From positions 59,616,220 through 59,680,219 of the forward strand of contig OY282609.1 in NCBI GenBank assembly GCA_958298945.1: a stretch of DNA of 64,000 bases, read 5' to 3'. Both the position numbers and the translations under genes were made by a program. Each line of letters opens with the position of its first letter. Within the stretch, counting starts at the first letter, position 1. The notes beneath the pieces are model-generated. The model saw only the letters and a program-made list of their open reading frames with translations. It did no database searches and had not been told where the DNA came from. Below are positions 33,601 through 45,616 of the stretch, in pieces. Source of the DNA: Atherix ibis. Its lineage: Eukaryota; Arthropoda; Insecta; Diptera; Athericidae.

Positions 33601-36312
33601 ATAATAATTAATAAGTGTAGGAAGGTGTATTGTAGCTGATTGATTCATTATTCGATTATACATTATAAACACTATTAGCTATGAGTTCTGTATTTGTAAT
33701 AATTTATAAAATATTTGGGATCAGTAAATACTTGAGTCATTCATATCAGAAATAAAAGTAAACTATTTCAGTGAGCTTTTATTCCTAATCAATCTTATCT
33801 CATCGATTGAGTAGTTAAAGATGTAGATGGCTTTTGTCAAAATTATTTTATGCTTGAATATGAGAAATAAAAAGTTTTTCAAAAAATTCCGAAATATCTT
33901 AATGATATTCCGAATGCAAATCAAATATCTTAATACTTAAAAAGAAAACACATAAAATTGATAAAAATTTGTAAATAGTTAAAAGAAATGGTTTGAGAAT
34001 TTATTTTACCCAGACTACTACAACATTTATTAATTAACTTATGGTATAATAAATATAAAATTTGAAAATTTGTATATCAATAAATACAATCATCTGTAAA
34101 AAAATCGTCCATCTAAGATAAGTTTCGCTAATTTAGCAAAATAAAGAAGAAACCCAAATTTTCTAAAAACACTAACTTTATATTTTGTATATAGGCGAAT
34201 AATGGGAATTAATGGAAAATTTTAAAAAAATATTTTTGAACAAAAAAGTCTTTTATACAGTACAAAAAATAAGATGTACTCGTACTTACATTTTCTAATT
34301 ATATATGCAATTAAAGATAACTAATACAATTTTCTTAATTAATGAATGTCTATTGAGTGAGATCATACATAAGTTAGGATTTAAATCTTACATTAAAAAA
34401 AATTTACTTAGGTCCGGTAAGTAAATTATAAAACTAGACAAACGTTTATGTAAGCATACGGGAAAAATTCTTTGCTAACAATTAATAATAATAATTGAAC
34501 GTTTTTCTTCAAAGATTTTATTTTTCCAATTTCCTTGTAATTTTTTCTTTTTTACCTTTAGTAATTTTGTAATAACAGTTTTTTTTTATAAAATATAAAT
34601 GAGCAAAGATATGAATTATTTTTTAAATATAAAACTAAGCGCAATAATTTTTTTATTATTCAATAAAATAATACTCAGTTCTTCTAAATAAAAGAATTTT
34701 CTTTCCTTTTTTTCTTTTCTATTTAATAATTATAGTATAAAAAATTTACTCTCTTAAATTATTTAATATATAAGTTTTATCATTTTTACAATACTATTTT
34801 TTTATTATTATTGCTAATTCTAGAAAAACGGATCGAGCCAGAATCATCGCAAAAAAATAAAGCATTTGTAAGGTTTTAGTTCAAGAAACTAAGGAGATTT
34901 TCGCAAATATCTAAACGAATGTCAGTCATTATTTTGAACCAAATAAAATTTTTCATTAAATCGATTAATTATTTTTTTTTTAATTTTAATTTTTAATTAA
35001 AATAAATTCTAATATTCAGTTTTTTATGGAAAATAATTTTGGTAAAGAAAATTAAGAAGTCCTAATCAAGGCATGAGAAGTCATAATCGACTTTTTAAAA
35101 TTCAACCTAAAAAAATTTGAAAAAGGATTTTTAGGATTAAATTTTTTTTTTAAATCTTAAAAAATTATATTAGATTTAATCAACATATTAAAGAATTTTC
35201 AGGATTAGAATTGAACATTTTCTTTGAAGTATAATAAATAGAAACTTTATTTATGCTGAAAATTTTTTTTTCATACAATTTGATGGTGGGTATTTTTATT
35301 TAACAAAAACAAAATATTTATGCGCAAAATATAAAAAGAAATGAAAGTTAATATATTAAAAAGAAAAAAGGAATTTTCAACTAATGAAGATGATTAACTA
35401 TAATTTTTAAGTGCCTATTATTTTGTTCGTCCTCAAATTTTCTTAGTTCGATACTCTTAACACATAAATTTCATATGTGAGTACATTAGTCTACTAGGAG
35501 TTTTTCGTCAACTATTGGATTTTATTATAGTTTGGTAAAAAAAAAAAAAACAAAACAGAAATTTAAACTCTTTGAACATAATCGATTTTTTAAGCACATT
35601 ATTGTTCATTTTCACTTCACTAAATAATTTAATGATCATTGAAAACAAAAGTTCACTTAAAATCACTTTTCTTGTGCATTTTTCCAATATTTTCATCTAA
35701 TTAGCTTAGTTTGATGATTGTTCGTTTTATTTTTTTAATATTCAATTTGAAAGGTAAAAATGTAAAAAAAATTACAATATAAAATAAAACAAAAAGAAAA
35801 CCATGATAAATTTTAGGTTTTACTAAATACTTTTGTTATATATATTTCCATTAATTAGTATAATTTTTGTTATTATTATTAGTTTTTTTTTTTATAAGAA
35901 AATATGTAAATTTTATGATTTATTATAGTAATTTAATCAATCATAACTAATAACAACAATCCATTTAACCTTTTTTTTTTAATATTTTTCTATTATTTAT
36001 TATATGCATTTAAACACTATAATTTCCTTAAACTAGTATGGAACAATAATAGTATTTTTTTAAATTTATTTTTATTAATTTAGTTTTTTTTTTTAAGTAA
36101 AACTCTCTCACAACATAATAGTAGGTATTTAGATCCATTTTTTAAATTCTTACCTTTAATTGTACACACACGTAAATTATACAAGAGAAATTAAGGCTCT
36201 TTGGAGAAGATATACCAAACGGTGTAACACTCGAACGAAAACAAAAGTTAAATTTGCTAGCTTAAGTTGTTTTATAGGTACGTATTACTGTACCAATACA
36301 ATATCAAATCAC
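30611..36312. other. Upstream region of the lectin gene
   Basis: This should contain the missing 5' UTR exon and promoter of the lectin gene (minus strand). A less AT-rich patch at 31975-32110 holds two donor-like sites on the minus strand (CAAAG|GTAAGA and ACG|GTATGT), a possible but unproven location for the leader exon. No transposon could be recognised in these 5.7 kb. Confidence 0.35.
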
Positions 36313-36475
36313 CTGTGAAATAAGGTAAGGGAAATCGACAAATGTGAAGACACTATTTTGCACAATCAGTGGGGATAATGATAAACCAACATTTCTATAA
36401 AATATCTTATACGATCGACCATCTTTTAACTGGTTTGCAAGTTTTGGTTTAAGTTTTTGGCTTGGACGATCTTTC
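36313..36475 (-). other. Orphan candidate coding exon, gene unknown
   Basis: On the minus strand a 163-nt block is bounded by a good acceptor (TGTGTGTATTCAG|G) and a donor (TTTCACAG|GTGATT). It is open in one frame across its whole length (54 codons, phase 2 to phase 0), beginning KDRPSQKLKPKLANQL and ending FTFVDFPYLISQ. Composition is clearly less AT-rich than its surroundings. I do not recognise the protein and find no neighbouring exons. It could be an exon of a gene spread beyond 36.5 kb, a nested gene, or chance. Confidence 0.4.
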
Positions 36476-38879
36476 CTGAATACACACACATTCAATTTAT
36501 GATGATTAAAAAATAAAAAATAAAACAACAACACAAAGCAAATCACACTAATACTATGGGAAAACTTGAATTTATAGCTATGCATAGATGATTTACTAAC
36601 AATAAATATAATATCTGTTAAAAATTCATAAGATCATCTCTTGTACATACAGAAACAAACCGAAAAATAAATAAACTTATTCCATTAAGTTTACTTCTCC
36701 GTTTGCAATCGAGCACTTTAAAGCATTCGTATTAGATTTAAGCATATTTAGTTTGGAGCAATGTTCACGATTTGATTCACTCTGATTTGCAAATGAATAA
36801 CTTCTTTCTAGCTGGATCATGTGGGGTTATTGTAAGTATATAGTAAATATAAGAATATTCATGCTACCAATAGAGGAGAATCCCCTTTCGAATATATTAG
36901 ATAAATTTATGCATTTACACAAACACGCATATACACACACTCATTACTAAGTACTTTCAATATTCTTTTTTCCTACCTTGATTTTGACCTGTGTTCGTAA
37001 AAGAGTTTATAACTTCTCCAATTCATCTTCAAATAAATTGAATATTTTAGTATACATTCATGAAATTGTTTTTCTCTCACCTACACAATTTGAATATATT
37101 TAATGTGAAGATAAAATGCTTCTTTGCTTGCAGGAAAATATAATTTAGGCTGGGTAGGCACAACTTAGATGAGTATATTTATACATAGATATGTATCTAG
37201 TAACAGACGAGAAACATATGTGCTACTCGTAAGTAAACTAAGTAATTCCGTATATGAAAGTAGCTACATATTTTATTCTATTCCGTAATTGCAATGGTAA
37301 AATTATAAAAACAATACAACCAACATGCACAAATATAAACGCTTCAACTTCATTTTATTATTTCAAACTCATTTTCAATTCATTTCAATTTTATTTATTT
37401 TCATTTGTATCGACTAAATATAGATGCCGGATCTGACAGTGATTTAGTATCATTAACTTTAACTAATAAAAAAAAAAGTAGATAAATTAAATTTATCAGC
37501 CAACACAAAAATATCTAATAAATAATTATAATTTTTTATAATTCTACGAAAAAAAAAATTTAATTAATAAAATTACCAAAAATTTACAATTTAGTTTTTA
37601 GGTAATTTTTCACATTAATTATTCTTATTAATAATATTCGTTTAAATTTTTATATTTATTTGTTTTTGTTTTTTTTTCTTTCTTCAAATTGTTAAATTAT
37701 AGTAAGAAATTATCTTCAATATTGTATGACAAATAAAAATGACCATAGTGGGACAATGTCAAAGGAAATAGGTAAAAGTAGTTCTTGATTCTACGATCAG
37801 AATTATTTAAATGAAACGAAATTACGAGTACTTAAAGTTTTATTCTACAAAAAAAAAACAATAAAGATAAAAATTATGAGAATAAATATTAAACTAAAAA
37901 TAGCCTTTTAAAAATAATAACATTTAATAATGTTAATAACATTAACAAAACCATAATATTGTAGTTTAGATACAATTTGAAATTTCCAAAAATTTATTAT
38001 GAGAATTTTTTTTACCATTAACTATGCTATTAACTATGAATTTTTTTTTCATATTCATTGAATATGAAATAATGAGAAATTCAAATGAAAGAGAAAATTA
38101 TGTAAATATTACAATTGTTTTAATGAAAATTGTGTCGGTTATGTTCACTTCGTATTACAAAATTTACTATTCTATTCTTTGTGCGAATAGCAATTAATAC
38201 TCGTATCTTTTGTAGGAAAATTTTCAGTTTGTTAATGTGTTATGGTAATTAATTAATTTTTAACATATTCAAAGGTTTTCGAATGACTGAAAATGTAGTA
38301 ATAAGAAATAGATGCAAATTTAGTTATTTCAATTAAAAAAACTGAATCTGTACTTAAATTATACTTACTGATAATTCACAACAGTTACAAATACAAGTGG
38401 TTTGTTCTAGTCTATATTTTTCTTATCAAATATAAATAAAATCTGAAAATCTAAAAATATAATCCGATCTAGGTTTACATATATTTTTGTTCTAATTTTT
38501 CTTTGAAAAACTGTAAGTCATTTGCAGCAGGAAGCGAAAATTTTTATTATATTGTAGTACTTTGTACATTTACAAATATGAAATAGGGTGGTAGCTGCAG
38601 AAAAATAATTTCAACAAAACGAATTTAGACTACACGAAACCCACTTTTTAAAAGGGAAGTCTTGTTTTTGGATTTTATTCTTGAATAAGTTAAGTTTTAA
38701 ATGCATCGGAAGTAAACATGCAAAAAAATCAGTAGGAACACTTGTAAAGCTAAATTGATAAAAAATTTCTCTGTTTATCTGTTTTTTTTTATTTATTGTA
38801 CTTGACAGGTTTTTTATTTCTACGTTATTGTACAATTTTTACATAACACATATATGCATTTATACACATAGACATGAGA
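36476..38879. other. AT-rich intergenic stretch
   Basis: No ORF, RNA or transposon recognised. Confidence 0.4.
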
Positions 38880-38890
38880 CACAGTCGCCC

Positions 38891-40130
38891 CTATGAAGCA
38901 TATAGCGGCACTAGAGACTCTGTGAACTCTCTCCATCTGCTTCTGTCTTGGGCTAGCCTTTTCACTTCCGACCATGACTTGCCAATTTGTTGGTGTTCGC
39001 GCTCGACTGATCTTCTCCAAGTGGTCCTTGGTCGTCCTCTGCTGCGATTGCCCTGTGGGTTCCAATCTAGTGCCATCCTTGCTACGTCCGTAGGTGGTTT
39101 TCGCAAGGTGTGGCCAATCCAACTCCATTTCCTGCGTTTGATGTCAGCTAGCAGGGGTATTTGCTTCGTGAGAAGAAGTAGCTCATCGTTCGTTATCCAG
39201 TTCGGCCAGAAGATCTTGCTTATACGCCTCAAGCATCTGTTCACAAATGTTTGAGGCTTACGAGTCGTGCTGTCGGTTACTTTCCATGTTTCGCAGCCGT
39301 ACAGCAGGACTGGCTTGACGTTTGAACTGAATATTCGTAGTTTGAGTGCTATGGAGAGGTGGTTGGAACGCCACACGTTCCCAAGTGAGATGTACGCTTG
39401 TCGCGCCTTGTTGATGCGCGTTCGGATGTCTGTTTCAGTTCCACTATCCTTGCTGAGCATGTTGCCAAGGTAACAGAACTTTTCGCCATATTCAACTTGG
39501 GTACCGTGTTGGATACCATTGCTGGCTGTGTTGTTAGTGCGCAGGGTTGCGTAATCTCGTAATAGGCGAGATTATGTAACCCTGCCTGACTTCTCTCGAG
39601 ATGTTGAATGGATCGCTGTTTCGTCCTTTGATACGGGGCCTCACGGTATAGTTCTCGGATGAGATCGATGATGGCCTGTAGGATGCCTAGTTCAGCCAGA
39701 GCACTCCAGATGGCGTCGCGAGAAATCAAGTCGAAGGCTCTTTCGAAGTCAACGAAGAGAAGATAGAGCGGGCTGTTCCATTCGTTCGACTGTTCAATGA
39801 TCATTCTTATGCTGCTGACGTGATCAGCACAGGAGCGGTTTGGTCTAAAGCCAGACTGCTCGTTGCGAAAGGCACTTTCTACGGTTGGAGTGATGCGAGT
39901 CAGGATGATTGAGGCGATTAGTTTCTGGATGGTGTTCAGCAGAGTGGTTCCCCTCCAGTTTTTGCAATCGCCAAGGGATGGTGATAATTACTCCTTCTTT
40001 CCAGCTGTCCGGGAAGTGGCATTGTGTCCAGGCTTCTGCGATTATAGGATGCAACAGCGAGGCCAGGAGTGGCGGGTCAAACTTTAGAACCTCTGGGGCC
40101 AGGTTGTCAGGTCCGGGTGCTTTGCTGTTG
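38891..40130 (-). pseudogene. LINE reverse transcriptase, catalytic YADD region deleted
   Basis: Reading from 40130: SKAPGPDNLAPEVLKF, then QSGFRPNRSCADHVSS, the palm motif LYLLFVDFERAFDLISRD (39804-39349 frame), and EVRQGYIISP in another frame. The catalytic ADD segment that should follow is missing: the reading jumps to VEYGEKFCYLGNMLSKDSG and continues as LYGCETWKVTDS, WSWIGHTLRKPPTDVARM and GRPRTTWRRSVERE to a stop at 38891. The C-terminal WIGHTLRKP...GRPRTTWRR signature is shared by one widespread LINE group, but I do not commit to a clade. Frame breaks also occur near 39990 and 39590. Confidence 0.85.
39541..39585. repeat. 19-bp imperfect hairpin at the LINE deletion junction
   Basis: Arm 39541-39559 (GCAGGGTTGCGTAATCTCG) and arm 39567-39585 pair at 17 of 19 positions around a 7-nt loop. 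It lies where the reverse transcriptase loses its catalytic motif. Confidence 0.9.
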
Positions 40131-40143
40131 TTAGTACTCCACT

Positions 40144-40600
40144 TTTAGCATAGCGGAAATCGATTATAGTCTTTTTAGACTGGGTTTATTTTTAAATAGA
40201 TAGTGACTGCTCGAATAAAATGTAAGCCAGACTTTTATTTAAATATATGCCAATATGGAGTTTTATCTAAAAAGAATTCATTATTTCAAAAATTTTAGAA
40301 ATCTTTTATCAAAAAAAATCAATAAAAAAATATGATGAAATAAAAATAGTTATGCCAAAAAATCGATTTGAATTGGGTTCGATTTTAAATAACCAGTGAC
40401 TATATGAAAAAAAAACAATGTAAAGGATCATTTAAAAATTGTAAACGTTATAGGTTTTATAAGCGGTTGTGGACACAGTTATAGTTTATTATTTAACGTG
40501 ATTTATTTGCCCATGTTTTAGACCACGAGTCGCCTACGACTATAGGAATCGAGATACGCTCAATCAACGCACCACCATTACTGGCAGTTAACAGATAGAA
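40144..40600. other. AT-rich spacer between two LINE fragments
   Basis: No feature recognised up to about 40500; from there base composition rises, probably the 3' region of the R1-like element. Confidence 0.35.
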
Positions 40601-40884
40601 TCAGTTACAAGCTGACTCTTCAACTGCTGGTGGCGAGGACTATCTAAACCTCTACTGTCATAAGCAGTGACAGTGCCCGAGATAAGTGCAATGCATTACT
40701 ACATTTGCCAGTTACCTCCCACCTGCGATCAGAAGACCGTACCCGCGATATGGGTATTAACCACAACCACCACGTTGCTGCCAAATGGCGCCTCACCTCG
40801 ATCGGGCACAGTATATTCTACTGTGGGGCTCCCGATCCCCGTGGTACCCATTTTTGTTTTAAGAGTACTTTGGTTTGTACTCCG

Positions 40885-40937
40885 CTCGTAGAGCTACGGT
40901 AAGGAATCTTGTAAATTCCTTACCGTAGCTCTACGAG
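40885..40937. repeat. Perfect 23-bp hairpin in the R1-like 3' UTR
   Basis: Arm 40885-40907 (begins CTCGTAGAGCTACGGTAAGG) is exactly complementary to 40915-40937, around the 7-nt loop CTTGTAA. It lies about 100 bp downstream of the R1-like stop codon on the minus strand. Confidence 0.97.
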
Positions 40938-41034
40938 CCAAAACCCGAAGGTACAACCGGAATCGACCTTGGTATTTCAGCCGATTGTAGCCACCCTGCG
41001 TGTTATTCACGCACTCATTCACGCACCATTCTCA

Positions 41035-41818
41035 TTAGCTCTCAAACAGTGCCACGGCAAACGCATTCAAGCATTCATATCTCTCTTTCACACTCAACAC
41101 ACCACTCACATCCACACCCTCCTCATTCACCACTATTCCACACGCCTCCAAATCACGCAAATCCCCGTACAGGCCACACTAGGCCTCCGCCCCACAAGGA
41201 CATCTAGCCTCCTTAGCCAGACCACGCCTATACAGGAACCCATTCATACTGCCGTGTCCCGTGAGCAAATACCCAAGGAACAGACCAAATTCAAAACCAT
41301 ACGCAGAGGAAAAGCACACATCCGGTATGAACATGTACGTCCCTCTGCCATTCACACTCTCATCCCATCGTTGCTGCCATATCTCATGCATCTTGTTCAG
41401 GACCAGTACGCGCTGATGACGCGGACTAAGATTCTGAACCTCATTATTCCCAACCAGACAACCTGCCACGTAGCACCTCCAGGTCCCATGGAATTTCTCC
41501 CATGAGAACCTGCATCGCCTCGGTCGACACGGTCCTACACACATTCAAACATTCATACAATACCATACGCTGCACTGAGTTTATGGCCACCCTCGCATAC
41601 TGGTGGCGCATAGTATCAGCCCACACACACGACGCATACATCGCACATGGAACAAACACGCTTCTGTACAGGATTCTCACCGTTTTGTTCCGAAGCTCCC
41701 ATTCCTTGCGAAGCACTTGCACCAGCATGCCAATCAAATCGGCTACGCGCCCCCTCAGACGTTGCAAGTAAGGCCGAAAATTCAGCCTCTCCGCAACCTT
41801 CAGTCCAAGGTACTTCAT
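41035..41818 (-). pseudogene. R1-type LINE polymerase C-terminus
   Basis: Starts mid-protein at KYLGLKVAERLNFRPYL (the thumb, downstream of the catalytic motif). It continues RGRVADLIGMLVQVLRKEW, LYRSVFVPCAMYASCVW, LNVCRTVSTEAMQVLMG, then changes frame near 41500 to IWQQRWDESVNGR, LFLGYLLTGHGSMNGFLYRR and RCPCGAEA (the C-terminal zinc-binding motif). After another shift it ends in YECLNAFAVALFES and a TAA at 41035-41037. CRTVST and LTGHGSMNGFLYRRGL are strong R1-clade hallmarks. It is 5'-truncated and frameshifted, so inactive. Confidence 0.85.
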
Positions 41819-41851
41819 GTCTTACTGAAACCATATGGACTTACGGACTAG

Positions 41852-42076
41852 AACTCTGTAGTTCTACTTAGTCTTCCAATACCCAACAAGGCCAATCTTA
41901 CTCAAAACAAATTATTTAAAACAAAAATTATCGATGCTCACTTTTATGTGTATTTTCGCAATAGTGTCATTGATCGTGATCTTAAAGTTCCACATGTTTG
42001 TGATATGACTGCGTTTTGTTATAAAAAATTGCTTTCGGAAAGTGACTTAGAGCGTCACTGCTCATTCGATTCTTAA
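41852..42076 (+). other. Unassigned 74-codon open stretch next to the R1-like fragment
   Basis: Open after an in-frame TAG, running through IIDAHFYVYFRNSVIDRDLK and VPHVCDMTAFCYKKLLSESD to a TAA at 42074-42076. No Met near its beginning. It could be the end of a transposon ORF into which the R1-like element inserted, or chance. I do not recognise the family. Confidence 0.25.
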
Positions 42077-43573
42077 AGAAAAATAAATTTCAACTCATAT
42101 TTTTGTCCAGAAAAATAGGCATTTTTCTCTATTATGTTTAACAAAAAAAAAAACATGTATTAAAAAAAATCCCCTATGTTCTAAACAAAAAATTTTGTTT
42201 CATTAAATTAAACTTAAGATAATAAATCATTAAAAATTTAAAAAAATTATAACATTTTTCGTACAAAAATTAATGAATTTCAAATATAAAAGCGGTCGTT
42301 TTTAAATCCATCTAAAGAGCTTTGGTTTAGAAAACTAAATTAAAATTAGTAATTATTATTTATTTAAAAAAAAAACCTTCCATTTAATTGTTTGTTTAAG
42401 TTCAAGAATATTCAACCAACCATTGGGAAAATGAAGGCTTCTCTCAAAACATTGATTAAGCTCTAGCAGAGAAATATTAATATGAAAAAAAAAATCTCAT
42501 AAAATTTATAAAATACTGCAAGATGTAATAATGTATGCAAAATAAAAAATATTATGAAATATTGGGAGAGGTCGTAAACTCCATGGAAAGAAATAACCCC
42601 CCATGTAGACATATTTAATCCTATCGGTGGCCATTGATTTGATTTTAGTTTCCAAGCTTCAAGTACCAACTATGCGGTATTAGAAACTTAAGTTAGTAAA
42701 TATGATTGTATGTAGGAATGCTTGCAATAAACTGTAGACTTATTAGCATATTACAATATTATGTGAAATTATAGTAGTCTCAACAAATATGTCTATGTCC
42801 AAAAGGTATATAATTTGTCCAAATATTGTTTCCAATAGCACTCACTACTAGTCGTTATGAGTAACTAATCACATTGCCAATAAACGTAATCTAATTCTTC
42901 CACTTTCTAGCTGATTATTAATCTCTTCTAGCTGATTATTTTGTATTTATAGAGATGCTATTTTTTTTTTTTTGTTCAAATTAAACAAAAAATTATTTCT
43001 TGAATAAAAATAGATGGTCAAAGCAAAAATGAACCTAATTTTTTTACTCAACATTTTTCTAAAAGGTGCACAATGACTTCTTTATTGGTCTCGTAGTTAA
43101 ATTTTTACCATGTATTCGCACGTTTGGTGTCCATTCACCTTATTTTTTTTAGTAGACATTTAAAGTTCAATGAGGAATACAACTACGATCAAGCATCAAT
43201 GGTATTTAAAATGTTATTGAAAAGAACTAGAAAAACATCAGTTTCATTATTTGTATATATATACATATGCCTAGATATCTATAGATATACCTTCATTAGT
43301 CAAACGAGTTCAAGATTGAAGATCAAAGATTGTGTGTCGTCGATCGGTCAAAACGTGAAGACATCGAACCCATTTCATAATGCATTTTTTTATAATCAAA
43401 TTCTTTCATCGATTGTTAAATTTTAGTTTTATTTTAAGTCTTTTAAGAATAATGGTAAAAACATGCCCTGAGATTATTAAAGTAAAGGACCTCAACGAAC
43501 GACTCTCACGTAAGATGGATAAAGTAGATCAGTGATCATCAGCAAAGAAGATTCATCTTCAAATTATTATAGA
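42077..43573. other. AT-rich intergenic stretch
   Basis: No gene or repeat recognised. Confidence 0.45.
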
Positions 43574-43644
43574 GCATCGGTGGTTCAGTGGTAGAATGCT
43601 CGCCTGCCACGCGGGCGGCCCGGGTTCGATTCCCGGCCGATGCA
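43574..43644 (+). tRNA. tRNA-Gly-GCC: tRNA-Gly (anticodon GCC)
   Basis: A 71-nt intronless tRNA. The 7-bp acceptor stem pairs GCATCGG with CCGATGC, with discriminator A. The anticodon loop reads CTGCCAC, with GCC as anticodon. Internal promoter boxes are intact: A box TGGTTCAGTGG and B box GGTTCGATTCC. No mismatch is seen in the stems. From memory it matches the common Drosophila tRNA-Gly(GCC). It stands alone between AT-rich stretches. Confidence 0.98.
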
Positions 43645-43649
43645 CATTA

Positions 43650-43659
43650 TTTTTTTTTT
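43650..43659 (+). terminator. RNA polymerase III terminator of tRNA-Gly
   Basis: A run of ten T begins six bases after the tRNA 3' end. Confidence 0.85.
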
Positions 43660-45164
43660 AATTTTATTGCATTTTTTCTTTTGTTAATTTTCCGAAATTC
43701 TTTTATAATTTTTTTCATAGCATTGAAAATTATTCATTTTGAATATAAAATGCAAAATAAATGATTGCATTGAAAATTCGAAAACAAAACTCATCAATTA
43801 ATTATTATTGAAAAATGTTTCAATAACAAATTTTGCTTTTTCGAATTTATGTGTACTTTTCTTAAGGCAAAATGCTATAAAATGAAAAATAGGAAACCAA
43901 TTTAACTGAAATTTTCGACCTTCCGAAATTTGATAATATATATTATTACCTTGAAGAAAAATCACCTCTTTTATAGTTTCTTTATAATTTTAAATAATAA
44001 TAAGAAAAGAAAGAATAATGAAGAGATACCTGCATATATACCTGTACATATGAAGATACTAATTGTTCCTAATACCGATGGATCACTGTCACATGATTGA
44101 CAAAAATATTCAAAACAAAATAGATTAACTCATAATTGATGTTAGATTATGTGTAAACGAAATAAGAGATACCAAAACCAAAACCATAACAATTCTCTAA
44201 TGGGAAATATTAATAATTAATAATAATAAGTGTTTGTAAAAGTGGAGAGCAAAAATTCGCTAGAAGGATTTATTCCCATTTCCAATAACATAAAAGATTT
44301 GCTAGCAATAAGGAAGAGATTTACTTAGCTGTAATTTTACAAAAATTATAAAAAAATTTCCTACATAAATCTCTACCTTATATTTGATTAATGTTTTCAG
44401 GCTCGTAAATGAATATACACATAAGTAGAGGGAAATACGAAACGTATTTAACGATTCATCTCGTACTTTCATCATTAAGTATTTTTTCTTCTCATTTTAC
44501 GAATATCTTTGTTTTTCTCCTTTCTATATGTGGATACCTTTACCATCATACTTATTATAGAATAATTACAAAATTATATTCAATAGAATTAGAAGATTAG
44601 CCTTAAAGTTTATACAAAATAATTAATGTTCTACTTTATTATGGACTGTTGTAATTAAGTCCTTCTCTCTCTATTGATGATCACGCTAAGTAGGTGAGTA
44701 CAAATAAGTCACGCATATCCATCCACCATACACACCTCTCTCATAATAGTAAATTTTCAAAGATTTTGTTTCTTGCTTCATTATATTATTAACACTTTTA
44801 TTTTCATTTTGCTTAAACATCACATCACAATCGATCAAGGTTAAAATAATTTCTATATTGTCAAATGGATAGTAATTATTCGAAAATATGAATGTAACAA
44901 AAAATAACCTCAAAGTGTCTATTATCACATAAGTATATATTATATATGACTTTGTATTCAAACAATTTATTTATTCGTAAGTTCGAATTTTTAAAATTTG
45001 AGTATAATTAACGTATTTATGATGAGTTCGTTCGAATTTAGAGTGACGAATAAAATTATCACCTTTTTATAAAAAAATATTTTTCATTAAGAATAGTAAA
45101 AACTACAATAAATAATAAATGATTGAGTAAAATATCTGAACTTTGGTTTCTGGTTTGGACATTT
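43660..45164. other. AT-rich intergenic stretch
   Basis: No gene or repeat recognised. Confidence 0.45.
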
Positions 45165-45616
45165 TTAAGCGTAAACCAACACACTCCAAAAACCAAATTA
45201 CTGTCAAATTAATGGACTTTTACTAGCAAGCTACATGCCAAAGAATGCTAAAACGGTTCTATCGACTGGAAAGGTTATGTCTACTACTTTCTGGAAAATA
45301 TCTGCATTTGGCGAAGAAAAAAATTCTCTTTTTATGAGTTAAGATACGAATTGCTTTTGCATCCATTAATACACTAGATTTATCCCCAGCGATTATTTCC
45401 TATTTTCGAATATGAAAAAATGGCTCGGCTCAAATAATGAGATTTTTTAAGGGGTTTGAGAGAACATATTTTTAAGATCAGAATACAAAAGATAAAAAAA
45501 TTGTTGAACTAAATCGGCTAGTTAAAAGTAGATAATGTTGAAAAATAAAATAAATTTTTATACATAAAAATGTTTTTTTTTCTTGTAAAGGCCAAGTATT
45601 AATCATTTAACCCTCG
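45165..45616 (+). mobile_element. Fossil mariner remnant (mellifera-like)
   Basis: Only the right end is clear: GGCCAAGTATTAATCATTTA then ACCCTCG, next to TA at 45617-45618, a mutated mellifera-type terminal repeat. Inside, plus-strand fragments read STGKVMSTTFWK-like near 45265, LDLSPSDYFLFSNMKKWLGS near 45375-45430, and scattered C-terminal remnants. About two-thirds of the element is gone. The left boundary is approximate. Confidence 0.65.

Larger units (their letters stand above)
38880..40143 (-). mobile_element. 5'-truncated LINE with internally deleted reverse transcriptase
   Basis: Non-LTR retrotransposon fragment on the minus strand, with much higher GC than its surroundings. The left boundary is approximate; the 5' end stops abruptly near 40143 inside the polymerase, as expected from incomplete reverse transcription. 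No poly-A tail or target duplication is clear. Confidence 0.85.
40500..41875 (-). mobile_element. R1-clade LINE, 3' fragment
   Basis: Minus-strand fragment beginning abruptly near 41875 inside the polymerase and ending in a long 3' UTR. The left boundary is approximate, placed from base composition; no poly-A tail is seen. The 3' UTR holds a perfect 23-bp hairpin. Confidence 0.75.

Noticed and set aside
38874..39254. 126-codon plus-strand ORF
   Set aside because: Antisense to the LINE reverse transcriptase C-terminal region.
40969..41505. 178-codon plus-strand ORF rich in His and Thr
   Set aside because: Antisense shadow of the R1-like polymerase C-terminus, which has recognisable motifs on the minus strand.
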